From JAKOWB01 sp038363005 (GTDB taxonomy: Bacteria; Pseudomonadota; Alphaproteobacteria; Kiloniellales; JACOMY01): 64,000 nt of DNA. A program made the position numbers and the translations under genes. The stretch covers positions 124,001 to 188,000 of the forward strand of contig JBBQBI010000002.1 of NCBI GenBank assembly GCA_038363005.1, in the 5' to 3' direction. Positions 8,435 through 17,272 of the stretch are shown here, piece after piece. Under the pieces are notes generated by a model. It was not told the DNA's origin and did not search any database. It was given only the letters and a program-made list of their open reading frames with translations. Each line of letters begins with the position of its first letter. Position 1 is the first letter of the stretch.

Positions 8435-8994
8435 CAGTCGACCACCTCAGGCGCGCCCTGGTGGCGCATCTCGGAAGAGAAGACCAAGGTCTTCAGGTCG
8501 GCCATGCGCTGCGGATAGAGCACGCCGTCCAGGTGGTCGCATTCGTGCTGCACCACGCGGGCGTGGAAGCCCTCGGCCAGGCGCTCCTGCGGCTTGCCCT
8601 CCAGGTCGGTGTAGCGATAGCGGATGCGGTTGTAGCGCGGCACCTGGCCGGCCAGCTCCGGCACCGACAGGCAGGCCTCCCAGCCCAGCTCCTGCTCCGG
8701 GCCCAGCGGCTCGATCACCGGGTTGATCATCACCGTCAGCGGCACGCCCAGGTCGCCGCCCTCGGGCGCTTGGTCGCCCTCGCTGGCGGCGCGCTCGCCC
8801 TCGACGAAGAAGACCACGACGCGCAGCGGCACGTGGACCTGCGGCGCCGCCAGGCCGGTGCCGTCGGCGTCCTCCATGGTGTCGATCATGTCGCGCACCA
8901 GGCGGCGGACCTCGATGGCGGTCGGATCGGCGACCGGGTCGGCCTTGCGGGCCAGGATGGGGTGCCCCATGCGGGCGATCTTGAGAATGGCCAT
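8434..8994 (-). CDS. def: Peptide deformylase
   Basis: Removes the N-formyl group from nascent proteins using a bound metal. The 186-residue product has the three motifs in order: GTGLAAPQ (about 45-52), EACLSVPE (about 103-110, with the metal-ligand Cys; most enzymes have EGCLS) and HECDHLDG (about 150-157, two His ligands and the catalytic Glu). An acidic insertion (EGERAASEGDQAPEGGD) sits between motifs 1 and 2. The start at 8994 (MAILKIARMG) fits family alignments better than the extension to 9099. It is followed at once by coq9 with a TGATG overlap. Confidence 0.94.
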   Translation of the reverse strand: MAILKIARMGHPILARKADPVADPTAIEVRRLVRDMIDTMEDADGTGLAAPQVHVPLRVVVFFVEGERAASEGDQAPEGGDLGVPLTVMINPVIEPLGPEQELGWEACLSVPELAGQVPRYNRIRYRYTDLEGKPQERLAEGFHARVVQHECDHLDGVLYPQRMADLKTLVFSSEMRHQGAPEVVD

Positions 8995-9253
8995 GATGGG
9001 TGCAATATGGAGAGCCCCGGCGGGGTCGTAAAGCCAAGGCTGGTGGCCGTTCCACCAGGGTTTCCGGGTTGGAACCGAGCGGGGCTTTCGCCCCTTCACA
9101 AGGCCGGGCCCTTATGTTAGACACCCACCCTCACTGCGGCAGGTGTGTGCCGCAGTTCTGTTTTTCTGTGACCTCGAGCGGTCGGACGCGCCAAACGGAC
9201 GCGCCAGTCGGACGCGGGCGTCGCAACGGCGGCTGAAAGGAGCCGGTGACAAC
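8995..9253. promoter_or_regulatory. Divergent promoter region of def-coq9 and rpsU
   Basis: A 259-bp divergent interval. It holds a short stem GGGGC-tttc-GCCCC near 9080 and a TTATGTTAG stretch near 9111-9119 that could be the -10 region for rpsU. No clear -35 is seen, so promoter placement is tentative. Confidence 0.4.
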
Positions 9254-9457
9254 GTGCAAGTAACGGTTCGCGACAATAACGTCGACCAGGCGCTGCGCGC
9301 CCTGAAGAAGAAGCTCCAGCGTGAGGGCGTCTTCCGCGAGATGAAGCTGCGCCGCCACTTCGAGAAGCCGAGCGAGAAGCGCAAGCGTGAGCGCGCCGAG
9401 GCGGTCCGCCGCCATCGCAAGCTGCTGCGCAAGCGGATGGAGCGCGAGGGCTTCTAG
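9254..9457 (+). CDS. rpsU: 30S ribosomal protein S21
   Basis: A small, very basic 67-residue ribosomal protein (VQVTVRDNNVDQALRALKKK...RKRMEREGF) with the alphaproteobacterial S21 pattern, including the EKPSEKRKRERAEAVRR block near residues 37-53. It starts with GTG at 9254, with AAAGGAG at 9236-9242 upstream. A clear intrinsic terminator follows at 9483-9517. Confidence 0.96.
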   Translation: MQVTVRDNNVDQALRALKKKLQREGVFREMKLRRHFEKPSEKRKRERAEAVRRHRKLLRKRMEREGF

Positions 9458-9482
9458 CCCTTTCTGCTCGTTCCAAGACGTG

Positions 9483-9517
9483 AAAAGGCCGCGACCCGTC
9501 AGGGTCGGCGGCCTTTT
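9483..9517 (+). terminator. Intrinsic terminator of rpsU
   Basis: A GC-rich hairpin with AAAAGGCCG on the left and CGGCCTTTT on the right, and an inner CGACCC/GGGTCG stem. The T-run closes the right arm. It starts 25 bp after the rpsU stop. Confidence 0.85.
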
Positions 9518-9563
9518 GGCGTTTGGGATGGTTTTTCGCTCCCAATCCGCTTCAATGAAAAGC

Positions 9564-9684
9564 CGTCACCCCGGACAAGGCGGCGCAGCCGCCGCAGATC
9601 CGGGGTCCATGGCAGGATTTGACCGGTCGATGCCTGGTCGCGCGATGGACCCCGGCTCTCCGCTGCGCTTCGGCCGGGGTGACA
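9564..9684. repeat. Family B intergenic inverted repeat, copy 1
   Basis: The element begins GTCACCCCGG and ends CCGGGGTGAC, with internal GGATCCATGG-like and CTCCGCTGCGC-like blocks shared with the other family B copies. It lies between convergent rpsU and the hydroxyacyl-CoA dehydrogenase gene. Confidence 0.8.
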
Positions 9685-9718
9685 GGCGTGGCTGAAACGT
9701 GAGCCGGGAAAGGGCCGG

Positions 9719-10819
9719 CTAAGCCCGCAAACGCCCCACCCGCTCCAGGCTCTTCGGCAGCGGCAGGCTCCAGGTCTGGCACAGCGCGCCCACCACTCGT
9801 TCCACCTCGGCGCGGCCCAGCTGGTCCATGAGCTGGCAGGGCGGCTGGAAGCGCAGCGCCTGGGCGGCGCCGGTATCGATGTCGGCGGCGCTGGCCACGC
9901 CCTCGTCCAGCTCCTGCAGGATCGGCAGGAAGGTGGCGGCGCGCAGGCGGTCGGACACGACTCCATCGTTGCCGGCGACGCCGCTGGCGTCCTCGGCGAT
10001 CGCGAAGGGCTTGTCGGCCTCGCCGTGCTCGGCCAGGAAGGGCGCGGCCTCTCCATAGAAGGGGCCGAGCGGCGCCAGGTTGCGCACCGCGTGCAGGTTG
10101 ATGCGCGGCTTGATGATGTTCTGCACCAGGAAGGGACCGGCGGCGACGCCCAGCGCCGCCTTGGCCACGCGGTCGACCTGCGCGGTGGTCGCCAGGCCCT
10201 CGCTGACCAGGCGCGAGGCCTCGTTGGTGTAGGGGCAGAAGAAGCGGTTCACTGCGAAGCCGGAGGAATCGCGGCAGGCCAGCGGCAGCTTCTGCGTCGC
10301 GCTGACGAAGGCCAGCGCGGCGGCATAGGCGTCGGCATCGGTCGCCGCGCCCTTCACCACCTCGACCAGCGGGTTGATCTGCGCCGGGCTGAAGTAGTGT
10401 AGCCCCAGGAAGCGCGCCGGATTGCTGATGTGCTGCGCCAGGTCGGAGACCCGCAGGCAGGAGGTGTTGGTGGCGACCAGCGCGTCGGGCGCGACGATGT
10501 CGGACAGCTGGCGGAAGATCTTCGCCTTCAGCTCGAAGTCCTCGAACACCGCCTCGATCACCAGGTCGCAGTCGGCCAGCGCCTGCAGGTCGTCGCTGCC
10601 GGTGATGCGGCCGAGCGCCGCGTCGGCGGCTTCCGCCGTCATGCGACCCTTTTCCACCGCGCGGTCATAGAAGGTCTTGGCGCCGGCCAGGGCCTTGTCG
10701 ACCTGGGCGCCGTTGACGTCGACCAGCGTGACCTCGATGCCGCCGGCCGCCGCCGTGGCGATGGCGATGCCCGATCCCATGGTGCCGGCACCCAGGATGC
10801 CCAGCGTCTCGATGCTCAT
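9719..10819 (-). CDS. 3-hydroxyacyl-CoA dehydrogenase family protein
   Basis: NAD-dependent oxidation of 3-hydroxyacyl-CoA (or 3-hydroxybutyryl-CoA). It has 366 residues. The Rossmann loop GAGTMGSGIA is at 10-19, NTSCL around Ser120 is the substrate Ser motif, and the catalytic His141 (LHYFSPAQ) pairs with Glu153 (LVEVVKG). The C-terminal helical dehydrogenase domain appears to be present in two halves, which explains a length above the roughly 285 residues of minimal butyryl-type enzymes. It is not fused to an enoyl-CoA hydratase. Beta-oxidation versus polyhydroxybutyrate metabolism cannot be decided. Confidence 0.9.
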   Translation of the reverse strand: MSIETLGILGAGTMGSGIAIATAAAGGIEVTLVDVNGAQVDKALAGAKTFYDRAVEKGRMTAEAADAALGRITGSDDLQALADCDLVIEAVFEDFELKAKIFRQLSDIVAPDALVATNTSCLRVSDLAQHISNPARFLGLHYFSPAQINPLVEVVKGAATDADAYAAALAFVSATQKLPLACRDSSGFAVNRFFCPYTNEASRLVSEGLATTAQVDRVAKAALGVAAGPFLVQNIIKPRINLHAVRNLAPLGPFYGEAAPFLAEHGEADKPFAIAEDASGVAGNDGVVSDRLRAATFLPILQELDEGVASAADIDTGAAQALRFQPPCQLMDQLGRAEVERVVGALCQTWSLPLPKSLERVGRLRA

Positions 10820-10852
10820 GTTCCGTCCTTCGCAACTGCAAAACCGGGCTGG

Positions 10853-10912
10853 TGATAGGCAAGCAGCGGCGGCGAGGCAAGGCTTTTGGACGCTTGTCCA
10901 AGGCGCCTATCA
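10853..10912 (-). other. Nested inverted repeat between queF and the dehydrogenase
   Basis: TGATAGGC (10853-10860) and GCCTATCA (10905-10912) form outer arms; the right arm includes the queF stop codon. TTGGAC-GCTT-GTCCAA (10886-10901) forms an inner stem. It could stop queF transcription or control the downstream gene. No T-run supports a strong terminator. Confidence 0.4.
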
Positions 10913-11374
10913 GCCGCGACCGCGATAGGGCGCGACGCCGGTGTCGGGCAGCCAGAGCCCCTTGGGCGGCAAGCCGCTCTGCCAGAAGACATCGATCGGG
11001 ATGCCGCCGCGCGGGTACCAGTAGCCGGCGATGCGCAACCAGCGAGGCCGGGCCGCGGCGATGCACTTGCGCGCGATGGTCAGGGTCGTCGCCTCGTGGA
11101 AGGCGCCGTGGTTGCGGAAGCTGGTCAGATAGAGCTTCAGCGACTTCGACTCCACCAGCCAGTCGGCCGGCGCGTAGTCGATCACCAGGTGGGCGAAGTC
11201 CGGCTGGCCGGTGACCGGGCAGAGCGCGGTGAACTCCGGGCAGGTGAAGCGCGCCAGGAAAACCTCGCCCGGATGGTCGTTGGGCACGACCTCCAGGACA
11301 TGCGACTCGGGCGACTCAGGGATCGCCGCGGTACGGCCCAGCTGGGTCAGCGCCGGTTTCGCCTTGCGTGCCAT
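10910..11374 (-). CDS. queF: NADPH-dependent 7-cyano-7-deazaguanine reductase QueF
   Basis: Reduces the nitrile preQ0 to the amine preQ1 in queuosine synthesis. At 154 residues it is the short, single-domain (YkvM-like) form. Cys52 in ALCPVTGQPDF forms the covalent thioimide, Asp59 is the acid, and ESKSLKLYL at 75-83 is the QueF NADPH motif. RNHGAFHE near 87-94 completes the site. The start at 11374 is preceded by GGGAGAG. Other queuosine genes are not in the window. Confidence 0.95.
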   Translation of the reverse strand: MARKAKPALTQLGRTAAIPESPESHVLEVVPNDHPGEVFLARFTCPEFTALCPVTGQPDFAHLVIDYAPADWLVESKSLKLYLTSFRNHGAFHEATTLTIARKCIAAARPRWLRIAGYWYPRGGIPIDVFWQSGLPPKGLWLPDTGVAPYRGRG

Positions 11375-11475
11375 CGGTTCTCTCCCTTTACCGCCGGGGG
11401 CTGCTCTAGGCTCCGGCCCGGCGCAAGGCAAGCCGGCGGCGCAGGACAGCCCAAGACACTTCGCGCGGGACTATT

Positions 11476-11493
11476 AATGACCATTGGGTCATT
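11476..11493 (+). promoter_or_regulatory. Probable TetR-family operator (autoregulation)
   Basis: The perfect inverted repeat AATGACC-ATTG-GGTCATT ends 8 bp before the TetR gene start and is flanked by ATTAAT on both sides (11473-11478 and 11494-11499). A TGACC-N4-GGTCA core is a familiar arrangement for TetR/AcrR operators. Its position would block transcription of the whole TetR-HlyD-ABC operon. The assignment is inferred from location and symmetry. Confidence 0.6.
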
Positions 11494-11501
11494 ATTAATG
11501 C

Positions 11502-12146
11502 ATGGACAGCACCGCACCCCCGCAACGGCGCCGCCGTGGCCGCAAGGGCGACCCGGCCGGCCGCCGCCAGGCGATCCTCGACGCCGCGCTGGCGCACTTC
11601 CTGGCCGAGGGCTTCGCGGCGACCACGCTGGAGGGCATCGCCCGCCAGGCCGGCGTGGCCAAGGGCACGATCTATCTCTACTTCGCCGACAAGCAGGCGC
11701 TGTTCCGCGCCCTGGTGCAGGACCGCATCAGCCCGGTGATCGGTGGCGCCGAGGCCCTGGTGCCGCAGTTCCCCGGACCGATGGCCGCGCTGCTGCGGCA
11801 GCTGGCGCGTACCTTCGTGCGCGAGGTGCTGGGCACCGAGCGGCGCCAGCTGCTGCGCCTGGTGCTAACCGAGGCGCCGCGCTTCCCCTGGCTGGCCGAA
11901 ATCTACTGGCAGGAAGTGGTGAGCCGCGGCCTGGGGCTGATCCGCGCGGTGGCGCGCCAGGGTGTCGCCCGGGGCGAGTTCGCCAGCAGCGCGCTGGAGC
12001 GCTTTCCCCAGCTGCTGCCGGCACCGCTGCTCATGGCGTTCCTGTGGACCACGCTGTTCGACCGTTTCGAGCCCCTCGATGTCGAGGGCTTCGTCGAGAG
12101 CTACCTCGACCTGCTGCTGCGCGACCTGGAAGGCACGCCGTCATGA
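11502..12146 (+). CDS. TetR/AcrR family transcriptional regulator
   Basis: A 214-residue repressor-type protein. The N-terminal HTH lies near residues 24-70 (ILDAALAHFLAEGF, then TTLEGIARQAGVAKGTIYLYF). The C-terminal part is a ligand domain with no assignable ligand. It is the first gene of an efflux operon; its TGA overlaps the ATG of the HlyD-like gene. The layout resembles E. coli cecR(ybiH)-ybhGFSR, where a TetR protein controls an adaptor, an ATPase and permeases. The inverted repeat just upstream is its likely operator. Confidence 0.9.
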   Translation: MDSTAPPQRRRRGRKGDPAGRRQAILDAALAHFLAEGFAATTLEGIARQAGVAKGTIYLYFADKQALFRALVQDRISPVIGGAEALVPQFPGPMAALLRQLARTFVREVLGTERRQLLRLVLTEAPRFPWLAEIYWQEVVSRGLGLIRAVARQGVARGEFASSALERFPQLLPAPLLMAFLWTTLFDRFEPLDVEGFVESYLDLLLRDLEGTPS

Positions 12147-13102
12147 CCGCTTTGCGCCCGCTGTTCCTCGCCGTCCTCTGCCTTGGCCTCACCGCCTGCG
12201 ACGAGGGCGCCCCCACTGGCTACCAGGGCTATGTCGAGGCCGACTATCGCTTTGTCGGCGCAGATGAGGCTGGGCGCCTGGCGACCCTGGCGGTGGCAGA
12301 GGGCGACCAGGTCGCCGCCGGCCAATCGCTCTTCATGCTGGAAGACGCCAGCGAGCGGGCGGCGCGCGACCAGGCGGCAGGTGCCCTGGAACAGGCCAAG
12401 GCGGCACTGGCGCGGCTGCAGGCGGCGCAGCAGCGCCCGGCGGAGATCGCCGTGCTGCAGGCCGAGGAGCAGCGCGCCATTGCCGCGCTGGCGCTGTCGA
12501 TCGCCGACTACAACCGAGTCGCGGCCCTCTTCGCGCACGGCAACGCCAGCCGCTCGTCGCTGGACGAGGCGCGTGCCGCGCGCGATCGCGACCAGGCGAT
12601 GCTGCAGCAGATCCAGGGGCAGGTCGCGCTGGGCCTGCTGCCGGCGCACGAGCTCGACATCGCCGCCGCCAAGGGAACGGTCGCCGCGGCGGAGGCGGCG
12701 CTGGCCGCGGCCGAGACCACGCTGGCCCGCCGCGCCGTCGTCGCGCCGGAGGCCGGCCTGGTGCAGGAGGTCTACTATCGCGCCGGCGAGGTGGTGAAGG
12801 CGGCCAACCCGGTGGTGGCGCTGCTGCCGCCGGCGGCCATCAAGCTGCGCTTCTTCGTACCGCAGGCCGATTTGCCGGCGATCCAGGCCGGCACCCGGGT
12901 CAGCGTCACCTGCGATGGCTGCGGCCAGCCGATCCTGGCCAGCGTGACCTTCATCTCCAGCGAGGCCGAGTACTCCCCGCCGGTGATCTATTCGCTGGAG
13001 GAGCGGCAGAAGCTGGTCTTCCTGGTCGAGGCGCGGCCCGACGAGCCGGCGCGGCTGCGTGTCGGCCAGCCGGTGGACGTGCGGCTGCAGGCGGCGCCAT
13101 GA
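12143..13102 (+). CDS. HlyD/membrane-fusion family lipoprotein (efflux adaptor)
   Basis: A periplasmic adaptor linking the inner-membrane ABC exporter to an outer-membrane channel. It has 319 residues, with a signal peptide and lipobox LGLTAC (Cys about 19). A biotinyl-lipoyl-like beta segment around GRLATLAVAEGDQVAAGQSLFML (roughly 50-72) is followed by a long Ala/Gln-rich coiled coil to about residue 190. The second half-motif (APEAGLVQEVYYRAGEVV) and a beta-barrel come after. The start ATG overlaps the TetR stop by 4 bp, and the ATPase gene overlaps its end by 4 bp. No TolC-like gene is nearby. Confidence 0.9.
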   Translation: MTALRPLFLAVLCLGLTACDEGAPTGYQGYVEADYRFVGADEAGRLATLAVAEGDQVAAGQSLFMLEDASERAARDQAAGALEQAKAALARLQAAQQRPAEIAVLQAEEQRAIAALALSIADYNRVAALFAHGNASRSSLDEARAARDRDQAMLQQIQGQVALGLLPAHELDIAAAKGTVAAAEAALAAAETTLARRAVVAPEAGLVQEVYYRAGEVVKAANPVVALLPPAAIKLRFFVPQADLPAIQAGTRVSVTCDGCGQPILASVTFISSEAEYSPPVIYSLEERQKLVFLVEARPDEPARLRVGQPVDVRLQAAP

Positions 13103-14055
13103 CCGACCAGCCCGACATCGCCATCGACGTGCACGGCCTGACCAAGCGCTTCGGCCAGCGCACCGTGGTCAAGGACCTGACCATGCAGGTGCGGCGTGGC
13201 CAGATCTACGGCTTCCTTGGCCCCAACGGCTCGGGCAAGACCACGACGATCCGCATGCTCTGCGGCCTGCTGACGCCGGATGCCGGGGAGGGCACCTGCC
13301 TGGGCTTCGACATCCGCACCCAGAGCCAGCAGATCAAGACCCGCGTCGGCTATATGACGCAGCGCTTCAGCCTTTATGAGGATCTGACGGTGCGGGAGAA
13401 CCTGGAGTTCGTCGCCCGCGTCTATGGCCTGGCACAGCCGCGCCAAAAGGTGCAGGCGGCGCTGCAGCGCCTGGGATTGGAAGAGCGCGGCGGGCAACTG
13501 GCTGGCACGCTGTCGGGCGGCTGGAAGCAGCGCCTGGCGCTGGGTGCCTGCACCCTGCCGGATCCCGAGCTGCTGCTGCTGGACGAGCCCACCGCTGGTG
13601 TCGATCCCAAGGCGCGGCGCGACTTCTGGAACCAGATCCATGGCCTGGCGGCGCGCGGCCTAACGGTGCTGGTGACCACCCACTACATGGACGAAGCCGA
13701 GCGCTGCCACGAGATCGCCTACATCGCCTATGGCACCTTGCTGGCGCAGGGCAGCGTGCAGCAGGTGATCGCCGATGCGCACCTCAGCACCTGGACGGTC
13801 AGCGGCCGCGACCTGAACGCCCTGTCGGAGCAGTTGGCGACGACGCCCGGCGTCGACATGGTGGCGCCCTTCGGCAACTCGCTGCATGTCGCCGGACGCG
13901 ACCAGGCGGCGCTGGAGGCCGGCATCGCACCCTTCCGCGCGCGCCCCGGCCTAGACTGGCAGCCCGACCAGCCGACCCTGGAGGACGTCTTCATCGAGCT
14001 GATGCGCCACACCCCCGATAACGGTGGCGGCCAGCCGACGGCGGCCACGCCATGA
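13099..14055 (+). CDS. ABC transporter ATP-binding protein (ABC-2 efflux type)
   Basis: The ATPase of the exporter, 318 residues. Walker A GPNGSGKTT is near 41-49, the signature is LSGGWKQRL (about 139-147), Walker B is LLLLDEPTAGVDP (about 158-170), and the switch His is in VTTHYMDEA. The signature has GGW rather than GGQ, as in many ABC-2/DrrA-like ATPases. The C-terminal region from about 225 carries the extra domain seen in this class. It overlaps the adaptor before it and the permease after it by 4 bp each, so all are one transcription unit. Confidence 0.93.
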   Translation: MTDQPDIAIDVHGLTKRFGQRTVVKDLTMQVRRGQIYGFLGPNGSGKTTTIRMLCGLLTPDAGEGTCLGFDIRTQSQQIKTRVGYMTQRFSLYEDLTVRENLEFVARVYGLAQPRQKVQAALQRLGLEERGGQLAGTLSGGWKQRLALGACTLPDPELLLLDEPTAGVDPKARRDFWNQIHGLAARGLTVLVTTHYMDEAERCHEIAYIAYGTLLAQGSVQQVIADAHLSTWTVSGRDLNALSEQLATTPGVDMVAPFGNSLHVAGRDQAALEAGIAPFRARPGLDWQPDQPTLEDVFIELMRHTPDNGGGQPTAATP

Positions 14056-15176
14056 GCGGTGGCTTCCTCGGCCGCATGACGGCGATGACGCGCAAGGAGT
14101 TCCTGCAGCTCAAGCGCGACCGCGTCACCTTCGCCATGATGATCGCCATCCCGCTGCTGCAGCTGCTGCTGTTCGGCTATGCCATCAACACCAACCCGCG
14201 GCACCTGCCGACCGTGGTGCTGCTGCAGGAGGACAGCGACGTCGGCCGCGCCCTGCTGGCGGCGCTGGACAACACGCAGTACCTCGACTTCCGCCGCCGG
14301 GTCGGCAGCGCGGCCGAGCTCGACCAGGCGCTGGCCAGCGGCGAGGCGCTGATCGCCATCGAGATCCCGGCCGGCTTCGAGCATGACCTGCGGCGTGGTC
14401 TGCGCCCCACGCTGCTGGTCGCCGCCGACGCCACCGATCCGGTCGCCACCGGCAGCGCGCTGCAGGCAGTGCAGGGCGCGGCGCAGACTGCCTTTCGCCA
14501 CCTGCGCGGCCTGCCGGACGCCGGCCCCGGTCCGCTGTTCCAGGTGACCAGCCACGCGCGCTACAACCCCGCCTCGGTGACGCAGCTCAACGTCGTGCCC
14601 GGGTTGCTCGGCACCATCCTGACCATGACCCTGCTGATCTTCACCGCGCTGTCGGTGACCCGCGAGCGCGAGCGCGGCACCATGGAATCGCTGCTCGCCA
14701 TGCCGATCCGCCCGCTGGAGATCATGCTGGGCAAGATCCTGCCCTACGTCGGCATCGGCTTCATCCAGGCCACCATTATCGTTACCGCCGGCACGCTGGT
14801 CTTCGGCGTGCCGGTGATCGGCAGCCTGGGGCTGCTGGCGCTGCTATCGACCCTGTTCATCGCCGCCAACCTGGCGATCGGCTACACCTTCTCCACGGTG
14901 GCGCGGAACCAGCTGCAGGCGGTGCAGATGGCCTTCATGTTCTTCCTGCCGAACATCCTGCTGTCGGGCTTCATGTTCCCCTTCGCCGGCATGCCGGTCT
15001 GGGCGCGCTGGATCGGCGAGGCACTGCCGCTGACGCACTACATCCGCATCGTGCGCGGCATCATGCTGAAGGGCAGCGATCTGGCGGCGCTGCAGACCGA
15101 CGTGCTGGCGCTTGCCGCCGCCGTGGTGCTGGTGACCGTGGTGGCGGTGACGCGGTTCAGGCAGACGCTGGATTGA
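14052..15176 (+). CDS. ABC-2 type permease
   Basis: A 374-residue membrane subunit. One N-terminal transmembrane helix (about 25-45) is followed by a roughly 140-residue periplasmic loop, then five hydrophobic helices in the second half, as in YhhJ/YbhR-type permeases. The segment SVTRERERGTMESLLAMPI (near 202-220) is the conserved cytoplasmic coupling helix. Only one permease gene is present, so the exporter is probably a homodimer, unlike the E. coli ybhSR pair. The substrate is unknown. Confidence 0.92.
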   Translation: MSGGFLGRMTAMTRKEFLQLKRDRVTFAMMIAIPLLQLLLFGYAINTNPRHLPTVVLLQEDSDVGRALLAALDNTQYLDFRRRVGSAAELDQALASGEALIAIEIPAGFEHDLRRGLRPTLLVAADATDPVATGSALQAVQGAAQTAFRHLRGLPDAGPGPLFQVTSHARYNPASVTQLNVVPGLLGTILTMTLLIFTALSVTRERERGTMESLLAMPIRPLEIMLGKILPYVGIGFIQATIIVTAGTLVFGVPVIGSLGLLALLSTLFIAANLAIGYTFSTVARNQLQAVQMAFMFFLPNILLSGFMFPFAGMPVWARWIGEALPLTHYIRIVRGIMLKGSDLAALQTDVLALAAAVVLVTVVAVTRFRQTLD

Positions 15177-15183
15177 GGAGAAG

Positions 15184-15297
15184 CCCCTCTCCCATCGCAG
15201 ATGGGGGAGGGGTTGGGGAGGGGGTGTTGACGATGAATCTGCTGCGTCCAGACCCCCTCCCCAACCCTCCCCCACGCTGCGCGCGAGGGAGGGAGAA
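15184..15297. repeat. Family A-like intergenic inverted repeat, copy 2
   Basis: The CCCCTCTCCC...GGGGAGGGG and CCCTCCCC...GAGGGAGGG blocks are inverted about a central spacer. It lies between the convergent permease and pntB genes. It is more diverged than the CTCTCCCGC copies. Confidence 0.7.
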
Positions 15298-15303
15298 GCC
15301 GGG

Positions 15304-16710
15304 CTACAGCTTCTCCAGCGCCTTGACGATGCCTTCGGTCATCTTCTTGGCGTCGGCCAGCAGCATCATGGTCTTGTCCATGTAGAACAGCGGGTTGTCG
15401 ACGCCGGCATAGCCGCTGGCCATGGAGCGCTTCACGAAGAGCACGTTCTGCGCCTTCTCCACATCCAGGATCGGCATGCCGTAGATCGGGCTCTTGGGAT
15501 CGGTCTTGGCGCTGGGGTTGGTCACGTCGTTGGCGCCGATGACGTAAGCGACCTCGGTCTCGGGGAATTCGCGGTTGATCTCCTCCATCTCGAAGACCTC
15601 GTCGTAGGGCACGTTGGCCTCGGCCAGCAGCACGTTCATGTGGCCCGGCATGCGGCCGGCCACCGGATGAATGGCATAGGAGACCTCGACGCCCTTGGCC
15701 TTCAGCAGGTCGGCCATCTCGCGCAGCGCGTGCTGCGCCTGCGCCACCGCCATGCCGTAGCCCGGCACGATGATGACCTTGGTGGCGTTGGCCATCAGGA
15801 AGGCGGCGTCTTCGGCCGAGCCCTGCTTGTAGGTCTTGTCGCCCTGGTCGCCGCCGCCACCGCCGCCCGCCGCCGCCTCGCCGCCGAAGCCGCCGAGGAT
15901 GACCGAGAAGAAGGAGCGGTTCATCCCCTTGCACATGATGTAGCTGAGGATGGCGCCGGACGAGCCGACCAGCGCGCCGGTGACGATCAGCAGTGTGTTC
16001 TCCAGGGTGAAGCCGATGCCGCAGGCGGCCCAGCCGGAGTAGCTGTTCAGCATGGAGATGACGACCGGCATGTCGGCGCCGCCGATCGGAATGATGATCA
16101 GGAAGCCCAGCGCCAGCGACAGCACCAGCAGCAGCCAGAAGGCGATGTCGGCGTTGTCGCCGACCAGCCAGACGCAGAGCGCGATGGCGCCGAGGCCGAG
16201 CAGCAGGTTCAGCCAATGCTGCATCGGGAAGGTGACCGGCTTGCCGGAGATCAGGCCCTGCAGCTTGCCAAAGGCGACGATGGAGCCGGTGAAGGTGATG
16301 GCGCCGATGGCCAGGCCCAGCGACATCTCGATCAGGCTGGAGCCCTGGATGGCGCCGCGCGTGCCGATGCCATAGGCGGCCGGGTTGTAGTAGGCGGCGA
16401 TGGCGACGAAGGTGGCGGCCAGGCCGACCAGCGAGTGGAAGGCGGCGACCAGCTGCGGCAGCGCCGTCATCTTGATCTTCAGCGCGATCACCGTGCCGAT
16501 CGAGCCGCCGACCAGCAGCCCGGCGCCGATCAGCCAGTAGTTCTCCACCCCCGGCATGGCCAGGGTGGTGGCGATGGCGATGGCCATGCCGAGCATGCCC
16601 AGCATGTTGCCGCGGCGGCTGGTCTGCGGGTGCGACAGCCCCTTCAGCGCCAGGATGAAGAGCACGGAGGCCAGCAGGTAGAGCAGCGAAGCCTGTTCGA
16701 ACGACAGCAT
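15304..16710 (-). CDS. pntB: NAD(P) transhydrogenase subunit beta
   Basis: Carries membrane domain II-beta and the NADP(H)-binding domain III of the proton-translocating transhydrogenase, which drives NADPH formation. It has 468 residues. About eight or nine hydrophobic segments fill the first 270. Domain III begins near 295 and has GYGMAVAQAQHA (about 315-326), HPVAGRMPGHMNVLLAEA and GANDVTNP, all conserved NADP-site motifs. It is preceded by pntAB with an 11-bp gap. A Gly-rich linker (AAGGGGGGDQGD near 279-290) joins the two domains. Confidence 0.96.
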   Translation of the reverse strand: MLSFEQASLLYLLASVLFILALKGLSHPQTSRRGNMLGMLGMAIAIATTLAMPGVENYWLIGAGLLVGGSIGTVIALKIKMTALPQLVAAFHSLVGLAATFVAIAAYYNPAAYGIGTRGAIQGSSLIEMSLGLAIGAITFTGSIVAFGKLQGLISGKPVTFPMQHWLNLLLGLGAIALCVWLVGDNADIAFWLLLVLSLALGFLIIIPIGGADMPVVISMLNSYSGWAACGIGFTLENTLLIVTGALVGSSGAILSYIMCKGMNRSFFSVILGGFGGEAAAGGGGGGDQGDKTYKQGSAEDAAFLMANATKVIIVPGYGMAVAQAQHALREMADLLKAKGVEVSYAIHPVAGRMPGHMNVLLAEANVPYDEVFEMEEINREFPETEVAYVIGANDVTNPSAKTDPKSPIYGMPILDVEKAQNVLFVKRSMASGYAGVDNPLFYMDKTMMLLADAKKMTEGIVKALEKL

Positions 16711-16721
16711 GGCGTTGCCCC

Positions 16722-17272
16722 CTAGTGCCCGGCAGCGGTGGTGGCCGGCGCGGCGGCGGGTGCCGGCGCCGGCATGGGCGTCGGCGCCGGCGCTGCCGCG
16801 GTCAGCGCCGCAACCGCCGGCTTGGCGGCCTGCGGCTTCTTCTTCTTGAACATCGCCAGCATGCGCTGGGTGACGATGAAGCCGCCGAAGATGTTGACGC
16901 TGGCCAGGGTCACGGCGATGAAGCCCATGGCCTCGGAGAAGCCGAAGAGCACCGGCCCGGCGGCGATCAGCGCGCCGACGATGATGACCGAGGAGATAGC
17001 GTTGGTGACGCCCATCAGCGGCGAGTGCAGCGCCGGGGTGACGCGCCAGACCACGTGGTAGCCGACGAAGACCGCCAGCACCAACACGGTGAGCCCCAGC
17101 ACCAGGGCCGAGCCGTGGCCGGCGGCCTCGGCCATCGGCCGGGCCGCCTGGGCGGCGGCCTGCGCCACCTGCTGCGCCGCCTCGGCGGCCTGCGCAGCCA
17201 GCCTGGCGGCGGCCTCGGCCAGCGCCTTGGCCTGTTCGGCCAGCTGCTCGGCGCTGTTGGTGGCGGCGTCGT

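Noticed and set aside
10886..12142. A 419-codon in-frame extension before the HlyD-like start
   Set aside because: It crosses queF and the TetR gene; the lipoprotein signal at 12143 gives the true start.
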